From: Stenotrophomonas sepilia
GTDB taxonomy: Bacteria; Pseudomonadota; Gammaproteobacteria; Xanthomonadales; Xanthomonadaceae
Reading direction: 5' to 3'
Assembly (NCBI RefSeq): GCF_003244875.1
Contig: NZ_LXXZ01000031.1
Location: forward strand, 1-32,550
Length of the DNA: 32,550 bases
Of this stretch, positions 20,511 through 29,557 are shown piece by piece. The notes under the pieces are model-generated. The model worked only from the letters and a program-made list of their open reading frames with translations, was not told the DNA's origin and made no database searches. A program made the translations under genes and the position numbers. How positions within the stretch are numbered: position 1 is the first letter of the stretch; each line of letters starts with the position of its first letter.

Positions 20511-20870
20511 TCAGCCACCCAGGAACGGATTGCCGGTCTTGGCGGGAGCCGCGCCCTTGGATTTCACCTTGAGTACGTTGTCCTTGCCGAACTCAAAGAC
20601 GGTCGATTCCTGCACGTTCTTTCCGAAGTGCTTGATCTTGGCGTAGTCGTAGTACCAGACCTGGGTGTCGCCAAGCTGCTCACGACGCGTCGGCGCTCCA
20701 AACTTCTCGCGGACCTGGTCCTGGGTCGCCTTGCCCACCTCCAGCTCGTCCAGTTGCTTCTGGGTGATCTCAGTGCCGGTGGTGTGGGCCGCGAACGGAT
20801 TGGCGTGGGCCGGGCCTGCGGCCAGGGCCAGGGGGGTGGCCAGAGCCAGGGTCAGAATGAATGCGCGCAT
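20511..20870 (-). CDS. Small exported protein with a BamE/SmpA-like domain
   Basis: A 119-residue protein with a Sec signal peptide: MRAF, then a hydrophobic stretch to residue 18, and a probable cleavage after AHA at 21-23. There is no lipobox cysteine, so it is probably soluble in the periplasm rather than a lipoprotein like BamE. The mature part has the pattern of the SmpA/OmlA/BamE fold: DELEVGKATQDQVREKFGAPTRRE, then a WYYDY strand and FEFGKDNVLKVK. In this fold such domains are involved in outer-membrane protein assembly or other binding roles. Its role here is unknown. The motif NPF occurs just after cleavage and again as NPFLGG at the C-terminus. The ATG at 20870 has a modest AGGACG-like site. 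Confidence 0.75.
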   Translation of the reverse strand: MRAFILTLALATPLALAAGPAHANPFAAHTTGTEITQKQLDELEVGKATQDQVREKFGAPTRREQLGDTQVWYYDYAKIKHFGKNVQESTVFEFGKDNVLKVKSKGAAPAKTGNPFLGG

Positions 20871-20998
20871 TGAACGTCCTTTTATGAGAGAGGGGGCGTG
20901 CGGTGCCGGAGTGTCCCGGCCCGGTACAGCGAGGGCTGCCCGGCCAGTCTAGCGGTCGAATGCGACTGGTTCTGGTTCAAGGTCACAATTCGCCCGAT

Positions 20999-21037
20999 TT
21001 GAGGTGTTTACGTCAGGTATGTATAATTCATACATAC
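20999..21037 (+). promoter_or_regulatory. vapBC promoter with overlapping operator
   Basis: A near-consensus sigma-70 promoter: TTGAGG (20999-21004), 17-nt spacer, TATAAT (21022-21027). The -10 box lies inside an inverted repeat with 8-bp arms, GTATGTAT (21017-21024) and ATACATAC (21030-21037), separated by AATTC. Binding of the AbrB-like antitoxin there would block RNA polymerase, the usual way such pairs repress themselves. Confidence 0.8.
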
Positions 21038-21053
21038 TTTTTGAGGCCTACCT

Positions 21054-21278
21054 ATGGAAGCCACCGTTGCAGAACGCGGACAGATCACCCTGCCCAAGGC
21101 GGTGCGCGATGCCCTCGGCCTGACCAAGGGCACGCTGCTGAAGGTCGAGCTGGACGGCAGCCGCATCATCCTGCGCAAGAGTGTTGACGATGCCATTTCA
21201 CGGGCGCGCGGCAAGTTCGCGCTGGACGGCTTCGAGTCGTCCGATGCGGCAGTACGCGCGGTGCGCGACGAGGAATAA
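21054..21278 (+). CDS. vapB: AbrB/MazE-type antitoxin (VapB)
   Basis: A 74-residue SpoVT-AbrB-fold protein. The swapped-hairpin DNA-binding domain fills the N-terminal half: [31 protein letters not shown], then a strand and KSVDDA. The C-terminal tail (about 45-74), rich in charge, would bind and inhibit the toxin. The stop is 3 nt before the toxin's GTG, so the genes are translated together. The ATG at 21054 follows GAGG by 9 nt. The promoter just upstream overlaps a palindrome that fits self-repression. It could be a plain regulator, but the toxin pairing makes antitoxin the better reading. Confidence 0.9.
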   Translation: MEATVAERGQITLPKAVRDALGLTKGTLLKVELDGSRIILRKSVDDAISRARGKFALDGFESSDAAVRAVRDEE

Positions 21279-21281
21279 GCC

Positions 21282-21683
21282 GTGATGATCGCCGTCGATT
21301 CACCGGTACTGGTCGAGCTGCTCAGCAATGGCCCGCAGGCCGATGCCGTGGAAGCCATCCTCCGGCAGAGCCTGGTCGGTGGCCGCGTGGTGGTCTGTGG
21401 CGCAACCCTCGCCGAAGTGTGCGCATCGCTGCGCGGTGGTGCCGAGGTGCTCGAAGCACTGGAAGAGATGGGCGTGCACTTCAACCCGATGGAGGCCAAG
21501 TCGGCGCTGCGCGCCGGCGAGATGCACCGCCGTCACCGTCAGCGCGGCGGCAGCCGTCGCAGCCTGGACGAATTCATGGTCGGCGCCCACGCACTGCTGC
21601 AGTGCGATGGCCTGATCACCTGGAACGACACGTTTTACCGCGACTACTTCAAGGGCCTGAAGCTGATCGTGCCGCACGCCTGA
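21282..21683 (+). CDS. vapC: PIN-domain ribonuclease toxin (VapC)
   Basis: A 133-residue PIN-domain protein, expected to be a Mg2+-dependent RNase that cuts specific tRNA or rRNA when free of antitoxin. The acidic site residues are visible: Asp6 in [12 protein letters not shown], Glu45 in ATLAEVCA, Asp96 in [14 protein letters not shown] and Asp116 in [12 protein letters not shown]. All expected positions are filled, so it looks active. Translation may start at GTG 21282 or at ATG 21285 directly after it; either gives the same domain, and GAGG in the end of vapB serves as ribosome site. acnB follows 44 nt later with its own strong ribosome site, so read-through from the vap promoter into acnB is possible. 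Confidence 0.9.
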   Translation: MMIAVDSPVLVELLSNGPQADAVEAILRQSLVGGRVVVCGATLAEVCASLRGGAEVLEALEEMGVHFNPMEAKSALRAGEMHRRHRQRGGSRRSLDEFMVGAHALLQCDGLITWNDTFYRDYFKGLKLIVPHA

Positions 21684-21727
21684 GCCCACTTTTGATTTTT
21701 CAACCTACGCATTACCCGGGAGTTGTC

Positions 21728-24319
21728 ATGTTGGAAGCCTACCGCCACCACGTCGCCGAGCGCGCTGCGCTTGGCATCCCGCCGCTGCCGCTGAGCGCGC
21801 AGCAGACGGCCGATGTCATCGAACTGCTGAAGAACCCGTCGCAGGGCGAGGCCGAGTTCCTGCTCGACCTGCTGACCCACCGCGTGCCGGCCGGCGTCGA
21901 TGACGCGGCCAAGGTCAAGGCCTCGTACCTGGCGGCGATCGCCCTGGGCAGCGAGCAGAACCCGCTGATCAGCCGCGAGCGCGCCACCGAACTGCTGGGC
22001 ACCATGCTCGGCGGCTACAACGTTGCGCCGCTGATCCAGCTGCTGGACGACGCCAGCGTTGGCGCTATCGCTGCCAATGGCCTGAAGAAGACCCTGCTGG
22101 TGTTCGATGCGTTCCATGACGTGCAGGAGAAGGCGAAGGCCGGCAACGCCAACGCCCAGGCCGTGCTGCAGAGCTGGGCCGAGGCTGAGTGGTTCACCAG
22201 CAACCCGGAAGTGCCGCAGAGCCTGACCGTCACCGTGTTCAAGGTGCCGGGCGAAACCAACACCGATGACCTGTCGCCAGCACCGGACGCGACCACCCGC
22301 CCGGACATTCCGATGCACGCCCTGGCGATGCTGAAGAACAAGCGCGACGACGCGCCGTTCACCCCGGAAGAAGACGGCAAGCGCGGCCCGATCCAGCAGA
22401 TCCTGTCGCTGAAGGACAAGGGCCACCTGGTCGCCTACGTCGGCGACGTGGTCGGCACCGGCTCCTCGCGCAAGTCGGCCACCAACAGCGTGCTGTGGTG
22501 GACCGGCGATGACATTCCGTACATCCCGAACAAGCGCGCCGGTGGCGTGTGCCTGGGCGGCAAGATCGCCCCGATCTTCTACAACACCATGGAAGATGCC
22601 GGTGCGCTGCCGATCGAGCTGGACGTGTCGAAGATGGAGCACGGCGATGTCATCGAGCTGCGTCCGTACGAAGGCAAGGCGCTGAAGAACGGCGAAGTGA
22701 TCGCCGAGTTCCAGGTCAAGTCCGACGTGCTGTTCGACGAGGTGCGTGCCGGTGGCCGCATCCCGCTGATCATCGGTCGTGGCCTGACCGGCAAGGCGCG
22801 CGAAGCGCTGGGCCTGGCCCCGACCGACCTGTTCCGCCTGCCGGTGCAGCCGGCCGATACCGGCAAGGGCTTCTCGCTGGCGCAGAAGATGGTCGGCCGC
22901 GCCTGTGGCCTGCCGGAAGGCCAGGGCATGCGCCCGGGCACCTACTGCGAACCGAAGATGACCTCGGTCGGCTCGCAGGACACTACCGGCCCGATGACCC
23001 GTGACGAGCTGAAGGACCTGGCCTGCCTGGGCTTCTCGGCCGACCTGGTGATGCAGTCGTTCTGCCACACTGCCGCTTACCCGAAGCCGGTGGACGTCAA
23101 GACCCACCACACCCTGCCGGAGTTCATCTCCACCCGTGGCGGCGTTTCGCTGCGCCCGGGCGACGGCGTGATCCACAGCTGGCTCAACCGCATGCTGCTG
23201 CCGGACACCGTCGGTACCGGTGGTGATTCGCACACCCGTTTCCCGGTGGGTATTTCGTTCCCGGCCGGCTCGGGCCTGGTCGCCTTCGCTGCCGCCACCG
23301 GCGTGATGCCGCTGGACATGCCGGAGTCGGTGCTGGTGCGCTTCAAGGGCAAGATGCAGCCGGGCGTGACCCTGCGTGACCTGGTCAACGCGATCCCGCT
23401 GTACGCGATCAAGTCGGGCCTGCTGACCGTGGCCAAGGCGGGCAAGAAGAACATCTTCTCCGGCCGTATCCTGGAAATCGAAGGCCTGCCGGATCTGAAG
23501 GTCGAACAGGCGTTCGAACTGTCCGACGCCTCGGCCGAGCGTTCGGCGGCCGGTTGCTCGGTGCGCCTGAACAAGGAGCCGATCATCGAGTACCTGACCA
23601 GCAACATCACCCTGCTGAAGTGGATGATTGCCGAGGGTTACCAGGATCCGCGCTCGCTGCAGCGCCGTATCGAGAAGATGGAAGCGTGGCTGGCCAACCC
23701 GCAGCTGCTGGAGCCGGATGCGGACGCCGAATACGCCGCCGTCATCGAGATCGACCTGGCCGACATCCACGAGCCGATCGTGGCCTGCCCGAACGACCCG
23801 GACGACGTGAAGACCCTGTCCGAAGTGGCCGGTGCCAAGATCGACGAGGTGTTCATCGGTTCGTGCATGACCAACATCGGCCACTTCCGCGCCGCTGCCA
23901 AGCTGCTGGAAGGCAAGCGTGACCTGCCGACCCGCCTGTGGGTGGCCCCGCCGACCAAGATGGACGCCTCGGAACTGACCAAGGAAGGCGTGTACGGCAC
24001 CTTCGGTGCTACCGGCGCTCGTATGGAAATGCCGGGCTGCTCGCTGTGCATGGGCAACCAGGCGCAGATCCGCGAAGGTTCCACCGCGATGTCGACCTCG
24101 ACCCGCAACTTCCCGAACCGTCTGGGCCGCAACACCAACGTGTACCTGGGTTCGGCGGAACTGGCGGCGATCTGCTCGCGTCTGGGCCGCATCCCGACCA
24201 AGGAGGAGTACATGGCGGACATCGGCGTGATCAACGCCAATGGTGCGGAGATCTACCGCTACATGAACTTCGACCAGATCGAGGAATACCAGGACGTGGC
24301 CAGCACGGTCGCTGCCTGA
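21728..24319 (+). CDS. acnB: Aconitate hydratase B
   Basis: The main bacterial aconitase type, 863 residues against 865 in E. coli. The N-terminal HEAT-like domain ([22 protein letters not shown] onward, to about residue 160) is specific to AcnB. Then come the swivel domain with [20 protein letters not shown] and the catalytic domains. Cluster cysteines are Cys713 in [13 protein letters not shown] and Cys771 and Cys774 in [11 protein letters not shown]. The ATG at 21728 follows GGGAG. No separate promoter is obvious in the 44 nt after vapC, so acnB may depend on the toxin-antitoxin promoter or on one inside vapBC. It is followed by a strong intrinsic terminator. AcnB apoproteins bind mRNA in other bacteria; nothing here tests that. 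Confidence 0.97.
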   Translation: MLEAYRHHVAERAALGIPPLPLSAQQTADVIELLKNPSQGEAEFLLDLLTHRVPAGVDDAAKVKASYLAAIALGSEQNPLISRERATELLGTMLGGYNVAPLIQLLDDASVGAIAANGLKKTLLVFDAFHDVQEKAKAGNANAQAVLQSWAEAEWFTSNPEVPQSLTVTVFKVPGETNTDDLSPAPDATTRPDIPMHALAMLKNKRDDAPFTPEEDGKRGPIQQILSLKDKGHLVAYVGDVVGTGSSRKSATNSVLWWTGDDIPYIPNKRAGGVCLGGKIAPIFYNTMEDAGALPIELDVSKMEHGDVIELRPYEGKALKNGEVIAEFQVKSDVLFDEVRAGGRIPLIIGRGLTGKAREALGLAPTDLFRLPVQPADTGKGFSLAQKMVGRACGLPEGQGMRPGTYCEPKMTSVGSQDTTGPMTRDELKDLACLGFSADLVMQSFCHTAAYPKPVDVKTHHTLPEFISTRGGVSLRPGDGVIHSWLNRMLLPDTVGTGGDSHTRFPVGISFPAGSGLVAFAAATGVMPLDMPESVLVRFKGKMQPGVTLRDLVNAIPLYAIKSGLLTVAKAGKKNIFSGRILEIEGLPDLKVEQAFELSDASAERSAAGCSVRLNKEPIIEYLTSNITLLKWMIAEGYQDPRSLQRRIEKMEAWLANPQLLEPDADAEYAAVIEIDLADIHEPIVACPNDPDDVKTLSEVAGAKIDEVFIGSCMTNIGHFRAAAKLLEGKRDLPTRLWVAPPTKMDASELTKEGVYGTFGATGARMEMPGCSLCMGNQAQIREGSTAMSTSTRNFPNRLGRNTNVYLGSAELAAICSRLGRIPTKEEYMADIGVINANGAEIYRYMNFDQIEEYQDVASTVAA

Positions 24320-24334
24320 TGCGGTAACGGAAAA

Positions 24335-24360
24335 CCCCCGGCTCGCGCCGGGGGTTTTTT
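24335..24360 (+). terminator. Intrinsic terminator of acnB
   Basis: An 8-bp stem (CCCCCGGC 24335-24342 with 24347-24354), a TCGC loop and TTTTTT (24355-24360), 15 nt after the acnB stop. It is preceded by AAAA, so it can act in both directions. Confidence 0.93.
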
Positions 24361-24378
24361 GTGAGCGGACGACGCATG

Positions 24379-24401
24379 GTAGTGCCGGCCGCTGGCCGGC
24401 A
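24379..24401 (+). repeat. SMAG-type REP palindrome
   Basis: Identical to the copy at 11529-11551: GTAG then TGCCGGCC-GCT-GGCCGGCA. It stands alone between two terminators. Confidence 0.9.
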
Positions 24402-24410
24402 TCCCGTTGA

Positions 24411-24446
24411 AATGAAAAATCCCCGGTGAGAGCCGGGTTTTTCATT
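24411..24446 (-). terminator. Bidirectional terminator after the lipase gene
   Basis: Stem AATGAAAAA (24411-24419) with TTTTTCATT (24438-24446), continuing after a 2-nt bulge as CCCGG (24422-24426) with CCGGG (24433-24437). On the minus strand the stem ends in ATTTTTCATT, 18 nt after the lipase stop. Confidence 0.85.
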
Positions 24447-24463
24447 GTGCCCGGCCAGGTGGC

Positions 24464-25939
24464 CTAGCCCATCCGTCTCGCGGTGAGGACCTGCTCGTGG
24501 GCGAGGTCCTGCTGGGCGACCTGCTGTGCCTGCGAAATCTGCTCGGCCTTGGCGAGCGACTGTTCTACGGGCGTATTGACGGCCTCACTGATTGGAACCG
24601 ACGCCCGCAGGTGTGCTGGATTGTCGAGCGCTCCCTGCACAACGAACATGCGAGAGACTGAGCCATCGCTGGGTGAATTGCCCAGTACAACATGATCGAC
24701 GTGTTCCAGGCCGCTGCCCTTGGCCGCCGCAAGCAGGCCGGCCGTCACGCGCTCACTGGTTTCATCGAAGCTGCGCCCGTGCCTGGCATCCACGGTGGAT
24801 ACACCCTCGCGAATCTGCCGGTAGAGCGCATGGTCTGGATGGCCTTCCTTCCTGGGATCCAGGCCTGCCTTGTCCAAGGTTGATTCAATGCTCTCCTGTA
24901 AAGGGTTCTTGGGAGAGAAAGCGGGATTGCTGAGAGAGGGCGAGCCCTTGCCGGTTGCATCCGGGATCAGTTGCTCCCCCGGCTTGAGCGCATTCTGGGC
25001 CCGCTGCTCCGCTTCAGCCTCGCGGCGGGCGTATGCACCGGCTTCCTCGACACCGCGCAGGAAATTGATACCGTCGCGCAGCAGACCGGGCCCGCCGCCG
25101 ACAAGCACGGTCGCACCCGCACGCAGTTGATGAACATCACTGCGGTAGTCGGCAATCCGGCGCAGGTCCTCAGGATCCCTGACCCGCGCCTGTGGGTTGT
25201 CCAGTACAGATTGCACCGGACCCTTGTCGGTCATGCGATCAAGGAAATGAACCAATCGATGGGAATCGCCCAACTGGACCGCCACCGCGGCGGACATGAC
25301 ATGGCCGCTCTTCATCCCGGGTGTTCCGATCGAGGCGATGCGCTGGCCGTGCTCGGCGTTGCGCAGGATCTCCAGTTCCCTGGGCAGCGCATACATCTCG
25401 ACCTTGCCGTAATGGGGACCGCCGGCACTGACCAGGTCGCCTGCCATCACATGGTTGGTGAAGGGTGCCGCGTTGGCTGGCTGGCCTTCAGGAAGGCGAT
25501 ATGCCAGCCCGGCGGCACCGTAGGGATTGAACGCGTCGCCGGGGAGGTTGTAGTGGTGTGCAGTGATCTGCGCGAGCGCGCCGCCCAAGGAGTGGCCGGT
25601 GACGTGTACTGGCCCGGCTCCCCTTTCTTCGGCCAGCCTGAGGGCTTGCTTTGTCAGCGCCAGCGCGTCAGTCAGTTGCGCGTTGAATCTGGCGGTGACC
25701 ATCGCGGCGTCGATGCCGCCATCAAGCATGGGCTGACGATCAAACTCGGTACCGCGATGGGCGACGATGACTTCCTTTGTATTGATGTTGAGGTAGACAA
25801 TACCCTGATATCCGCTCCCAGAGTCACGACAAGCGAGGACCTCATACTTTGTTCCGCCGACGGTGATGTCGGAACTGACGGGCGGAAGCGGGTCCTTATA
25901 GACATCGTCCGAAAGCGCCGCGCTTTCTTTAGGATTCAT
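24464..25939 (-). CDS. Class 3 lipase with C-terminal XVIPCD, putative X-T4SS antibacterial effector
   Basis: A 491-residue protein. Residues about 1-240 form a lipase class 3 domain: oxyanion-region AHRGTEF (60-66), nucleophile Ser117 in GHSLGG, likely acid Asp168 in MAGDLVS, and a likely His at 227 or 231. A charged, helical linker follows (about 250-345). From about 365 to 475 it matches the XVIPCD secretion tail of Xanthomonadales type IV effectors: GHPDHALYRQIREGVSTVD, a central helical part with a VVLGN...MFVVQG pair, and a glutamine-rich end. Such effectors are injected into rival bacteria, where a lipase would attack membrane phospholipids. No signal peptide is seen, as expected for this route. 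The ATG overlaps the stop of the upstream lipoprotein gene by 4 nt. The secretion apparatus is not in the window. Confidence 0.88.
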   Translation of the reverse strand: MNPKESAALSDDVYKDPLPPVSSDITVGGTKYEVLACRDSGSGYQGIVYLNINTKEVIVAHRGTEFDRQPMLDGGIDAAMVTARFNAQLTDALALTKQALRLAEERGAGPVHVTGHSLGGALAQITAHHYNLPGDAFNPYGAAGLAYRLPEGQPANAAPFTNHVMAGDLVSAGGPHYGKVEMYALPRELEILRNAEHGQRIASIGTPGMKSGHVMSAAVAVQLGDSHRLVHFLDRMTDKGPVQSVLDNPQARVRDPEDLRRIADYRSDVHQLRAGATVLVGGGPGLLRDGINFLRGVEEAGAYARREAEAEQRAQNALKPGEQLIPDATGKGSPSLSNPAFSPKNPLQESIESTLDKAGLDPRKEGHPDHALYRQIREGVSTVDARHGRSFDETSERVTAGLLAAAKGSGLEHVDHVVLGNSPSDGSVSRMFVVQGALDNPAHLRASVPISEAVNTPVEQSLAKAEQISQAQQVAQQDLAHEQVLTARRMG

Positions 25940-26574
25940 TGCGATGCTCCTTCAATCCGTGTGGAGACTTCGATTGGAAAGTATTCCTCGCGCTTCTCTG
26001 GGGGCATCTTTTCGTACCAACTTGAAGGCTCGGTTGGCGTCCGCTCTGTCGACTGTCCTGTGGTCAAGGGCGGCAATGCGCGCTTTACGTAAGCAGTGAA
26101 GGTTCTCCCGCCCTCAATTTCCGTGAATAGTGCTGCGACGGACGCTCGTATTGGGCGATCATCGATGATGAAGGGGAATGAAGCTTCCACAAGCACGGGT
26201 GTCCAAGTGCACGGGCCACGACCGTAATAGTCGGCAACTTCCATACCGTCGTTGAAAACAGCACTGCTGAATTCAGTTGCACTGAGGCGCTGTGCCTGAA
26301 CCTCAACCTTGTGCTGGTTCGGCTCGTACTGCACCCCCTCCCAATTGTTGACCGGAGGCAGACAGAGTGGGTCTATCTCATACGTGACGAAGACCGAAGG
26401 AACGGGGACATCCACGGGTGCATCGTGGACCCGAATCACAATCGGCAGCGCATCCCTGGGCGCGGGATTCTCGCGATAGACCGGGAACGAGCGTTCCTTG
26501 TTGCAGCCTGCAACAACCAGTGTGATCAAGGCGATCAACGCAACATGAGCAAGGCTGGGGACGGATTTCAGCAT
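25936..26574 (-). CDS. Lipoprotein, putative immunity protein to the lipase effector
   Basis: A 212-residue protein with a lipoprotein signal peptide: MLKSVPSLAH, then a hydrophobic stretch and lipobox VVAGC with Cys24. Residue 25 is Asn, not Asp, so an outer-membrane location is likely. The rest has no domain I recognise; it has several aromatic-proline stretches (LCLPPVNNWEGVQY, YGRGPCTW). The start at 26574 was chosen because it puts the signal peptide at the N-terminus; the frame extends to 26619. It overlaps the lipase gene by 4 nt (ATGA) and precedes it. Immunity proteins of X-T4SS effectors are commonly periplasmic lipoproteins encoded next to the effector, so immunity is the best reading, but it is inference from context. 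Base composition looks less GC-rich than the neighbours. Confidence 0.78.
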   Translation of the reverse strand: MLKSVPSLAHVALIALITLVVAGCNKERSFPVYRENPAPRDALPIVIRVHDAPVDVPVPSVFVTYEIDPLCLPPVNNWEGVQYEPNQHKVEVQAQRLSATEFSSAVFNDGMEVADYYGRGPCTWTPVLVEASFPFIIDDRPIRASVAALFTEIEGGRTFTAYVKRALPPLTTGQSTERTPTEPSSWYEKMPPEKREEYFPIEVSTRIEGASQ

Positions 26575-26987
26575 GAGCGGTCCACGTCGCTGCAGGATTG
26601 TCCTTGATCCTTGGAACATGCGGTCTCATCACGAACGACGGCGCCACATCCGGGCAAATGCGACAGGTTGCGCAGTGGGTATTGTCCGTTACCCGGACTT
26701 CCCACCCTGTGTACCCGAGCAGCGCGGCCTTGCGGGGTAACGTTCATCGGCGTTCCATTGCTGTGCGATACCTGACTATACGACCCGCTCCAGCCGCGCT
26801 CCAGTCGGTGTCCTGCGGGCCTCCCGTTTGCCGCGCATGGCTTGCGGCAGGATCAGATCTCGATCAGCGCCGTTGAAACATCAATGGTCGAAAGTGCTGG
26901 CGGCGGATCGGCAATTGAGCCTGACGTCTCTTGGAGGTGTTCAGCAGGGAGCGGAGCCGAGCGTGGGCTCGGCTCTACAGGGGCCTG
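26575..26987. other. Non-coding gap between the effector pair and cheB
   Basis: These 413 nt must hold the promoter of the lipoprotein-lipase pair, but I could not assign boxes. Near the cheB end is a single SMAG-like hairpin (26955-26978). The open frames have no homology or ribosome sites. Confidence 0.6.
26955..26978 (-). repeat. SMAG-like palindrome, AGCCGAGC type
   Basis: AGCCGAGC (26955-26962), loop GTGG, GCTCGGCT (26967-26974) and CTAC (26975-26978), 10 nt beyond the cheB stop. It is the same type as the pair at 17242-17306 and may stabilise the end of the chemotaxis message. Confidence 0.85.
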
Positions 26988-28061
26988 TCAGCCGCGGGCG
27001 AGGGCGAGCAACCGCTCGGCGACCCGCTCCAGCGGCACCTGTTCCTCGGCAGCGCCCAGCTTGAACGCGGCGCCGGGCATGCCCCAGACCACGCTGGTGG
27101 CCTCGTCCTGCACCAGTGTGGGCGCGCCGGCCTGGCGCATCTCCAGCAGGCCGCGCGCGCCGTCGTCACCCATCCCGGTGAGGATGGCACCGATGGCATT
27201 GCCACCGGCGCTCTGCGCGACCGAGCGGAACAGCACGTCCACCGCGGGCTTGTGCCGGTTCACCGCCGGGCCGTCGTCGATGCGGCAGCGCCAGCGCGCA
27301 CCGTCGCGGATGATGCGCAGGTGCTTGCCGCCGGGCGGCAGGTAGGCGTGGCCGGGCAGTACTGCTTCGCCGTCGCTGGCCTCGCGCACGGCCATCGCCG
27401 AATGGCGGTCCAGTCGCTCGGCGAAGGCGCTGCTGAAGCTGGCCGGCAGGTGTTGGGTCATCACCACGGCGGGTGCATCGGCAGGCATGCCTTCCAGCAC
27501 CACGCGCAGCGCTTCGGTGCCACCGGCTGACGAGCCGATCGCGATCAGGCGGTCGGTGGTGCGGAACTGCGGCGAGGCAGCACGCATCGCCGGCGTTGCG
27601 TCCAGCGTGAGCTTGGGGGCGCTGGCACGCACCAGCGGGCGCACGCGCGAGCGCGCCGCCATCTTGACCTTGGCGATGATCTCCTCGGCATAGCCCTGCA
27701 GGCCACGGGCCACGTCCAGCTTGGGCTTGGAGACGAAATCCACGGCGCCCAGCGCCAGTGCCTGCAGGGTGGTGTCGGCGCCTCGCTCGGTCAGCGAGGA
27801 AATCATCACCACCGGCAGCGGATGCAGGCGCATCAGGTTTTCCAGGAACGCCAGCCCGTCCATGCGCGGCATTTCCACGTCCAGGGTGATCACGTCCGGA
27901 AGCAGGCGCTTGATCTTCTCGCGCGCCAGCAGCGGGTCAGCCGCGGTGCCGACCACGTCGATGGCCGGGTCGCTGGACAGGATTTCCGTGAGCATCTGCC
28001 GCACGACGGCGGAGTCGTCGACGATCAGGACCCGGCAGGGGGCGTTGCCGGTGAAGGTCAT
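26988..28061 (-). CDS. cheB: CheB, chemoreceptor glutamate methylesterase/deamidase
   Basis: Removes methyl groups from receptor glutamates and deamidates glutamines when phosphorylated by CheA, giving adaptation. The receiver domain (about residues 9-125) has Asp15-Asp16, acceptor Asp61 in [10 protein letters not shown] and Lys112. A proline- and arginine-bearing linker follows. The methylesterase domain (about 170-355) has the catalytic triad Ser178 in GSSAGG, His204 in TQHLPA and Asp300 in GMGDDGA, each 14 above or near the E. coli numbers. The length of 357 is normal. Its start overlaps the cheD stop by 4 nt. It is the last gene of receptor-cheR-cheD-cheB. No cheA, cheW or cheY is in the window. 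Confidence 0.97.
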   Translation of the reverse strand: MTFTGNAPCRVLIVDDSAVVRQMLTEILSSDPAIDVVGTAADPLLAREKIKRLLPDVITLDVEMPRMDGLAFLENLMRLHPLPVVMISSLTERGADTTLQALALGAVDFVSKPKLDVARGLQGYAEEIIAKVKMAARSRVRPLVRASAPKLTLDATPAMRAASPQFRTTDRLIAIGSSAGGTEALRVVLEGMPADAPAVVMTQHLPASFSSAFAERLDRHSAMAVREASDGEAVLPGHAYLPPGGKHLRIIRDGARWRCRIDDGPAVNRHKPAVDVLFRSVAQSAGGNAIGAILTGMGDDGARGLLEMRQAGAPTLVQDEATSVVWGMPGAAFKLGAAEEQVPLERVAERLLALARG

Positions 28062-28654
28062 TCGAACAGCTCCACGCCACCGGTGACCGGCGCCTTGGAC
28101 AGGCGCGCACGCACCGCCGATTCGGTGGCGGCCACCTCGGCCTCATGCGCATGCGGCAGGCGCTGCACCACCACGCGGCCGGTATCGGCGAAGAACCAGA
28201 TCTTGCGCGGATGGATGCCGCACAGGTCCTCGGCAATGATCGGAATGTGCTCGGCCTGAAGGTACTGGCGGACGAACTCGGCGTTGCGGGTGCCAACCGG
28301 GTTGCTGGTGAAGCCCTTCAGCACGTTGGCGCCACCGAACACCTTGGCCTCGATGCGCTTGCGGTGGGCACCACGCTTGAGCATGTCGTTGATCAGCAGT
28401 TCCATCGCGTAGCTGCCGTAGCGCGCGGGCGCGCCGTCACCGGCGTTGCCCTCGGGCAGCAGGAAGTGGTTCATGCCGCCGATCTTCAGCACCGGGTCGC
28501 GCAGGCAGGCGGCTACGCACGAGCCCAGCGTGGTGGTCAGCGCGGTGGTGTCATCGACCACCAGGTACTGGGTGGGCAGCAGCTTGGCGGCGATGGTCTG
28601 GAAGCGCGCATCCTGGTAGCGCATCACATCGTCGGTACGCAGCGAAGCATTCAT
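28058..28654 (-). CDS. cheD: CheD, chemoreceptor glutamine deamidase
   Basis: Deamidates specific glutamines on chemoreceptors to glutamate. The catalytic residues are Cys46 in [10 protein letters not shown] and His63 in [11 protein letters not shown], offset by 17 from Thermotoga CheD (Cys27, His44). The 198-residue length is at the upper range, with a C-terminal extension after [15 protein letters not shown]. It overlaps cheR upstream by 4 nt (28651-28654) and cheB downstream by 4 nt (28058-28061), so all three are translationally coupled. Confidence 0.96.
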   Translation of the reverse strand: MNASLRTDDVMRYQDARFQTIAAKLLPTQYLVVDDTTALTTTLGSCVAACLRDPVLKIGGMNHFLLPEGNAGDGAPARYGSYAMELLINDMLKRGAHRKRIEAKVFGGANVLKGFTSNPVGTRNAEFVRQYLQAEHIPIIAEDLCGIHPRKIWFFADTGRVVVQRLPHAHEAEVAATESAVRARLSKAPVTGGVELFE

Positions 28655-29520
28655 GCGCCGGCCTTCGCCGCACGGCGGTACAGGGTGCGGCCGCAGGGCT
28701 GGATCAGGTCGGCGGCGTGCAGATAGTTCTCCGAATGGCCGGTGTAGAGCAGGCCGTCATCGGCCAGGTGCTGCACCAGACGGCCGAGGATCGCGCGCTG
28801 GGTCGGCTTGTCGAAGTAGATCATCACGTTGCGGCAGAACAGTGCGTCGAACGGGCCACCGACGTCGTAGCGCGGGGCGAGCAGGTTCAACGGGCGGAAT
28901 TCGATCAGCTCGCGCAGCGCAGGCAGTACGCGGCACTGGCCCTCGTTGGGGCCGCTGCCACGCTGGAAGTAGCGGCGGCGCAGGTCCGGATCGAGGCTGG
29001 CGACGCGATCGATGTTGTAGACGCCGCGGCCGGCGGTGGCCAGCACCTGGGTGTCGACGTCGGTGGCGATGATGCGCACCGGCGGCTTCAGGGTGCCAAA
29101 GGCCTCGCACGCGGTGATCGCCATCGAGTAGGGCTCTTCGCCGGTGGACGCTGCGCACGACCACAGCAGCAACGGCGTGCGGCTGGAGCGCTGCTGCAGT
29201 TCTTCGCGCAGCTTGTCGAAGTGGTGCGGTTCGCGGAAGAACGAGGTCAGATTGGTGGTCAAGGCGTTGGTGAACGCCTGCCACTCGTCACCATCTTCCT
29301 GTTCCAGATGGTCCAGGTACTGCTGGAAGCTGCGCATGCCCAGCGTGCGCAGGCGGCGCGACAGGCGGCCGTAGACCATGTCGCGCTTTGCCGGCGCAAG
29401 CGCAATGCCCACGCGCTGGTAGATCAGGTCGCAGACGCGGCGGAAATCACGGTCGGCGAACTCGAATTCGCGTGGGCCGGTAACGATGGGAGTAGGACTT
29501 TGCACGGGGGACGTGTCCAT
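28651..29520 (-). CDS. cheR: CheR, chemoreceptor methyltransferase
   Basis: Methylates receptor glutamates using S-adenosylmethionine. The N-terminal helical domain (about 20-95) with [13 protein letters not shown] is followed by [13 protein letters not shown]. The SAM-binding motif is [18 protein letters not shown] (about 116-135), then [11 protein letters not shown] and [18 protein letters not shown]. The length of 289 is typical. The beta-subdomain that binds the receptor pentapeptide lies within about 150-215. The ATG at 29520 has a weak ribosome site and lies 37 nt after the receptor stop, so it probably shares the receptor's transcript. Confidence 0.97.
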   Translation of the reverse strand: MDTSPVQSPTPIVTGPREFEFADRDFRRVCDLIYQRVGIALAPAKRDMVYGRLSRRLRTLGMRSFQQYLDHLEQEDGDEWQAFTNALTTNLTSFFREPHHFDKLREELQQRSSRTPLLLWSCAASTGEEPYSMAITACEAFGTLKPPVRIIATDVDTQVLATAGRGVYNIDRVASLDPDLRRRYFQRGSGPNEGQCRVLPALRELIEFRPLNLLAPRYDVGGPFDALFCRNVMIYFDKPTQRAILGRLVQHLADDGLLYTGHSENYLHAADLIQPCGRTLYRRAAKAGA

Positions 29521-29557
29521 CGGCGGGGGCGGCGGCCGAAGCCGCCACGGGTGGGTC

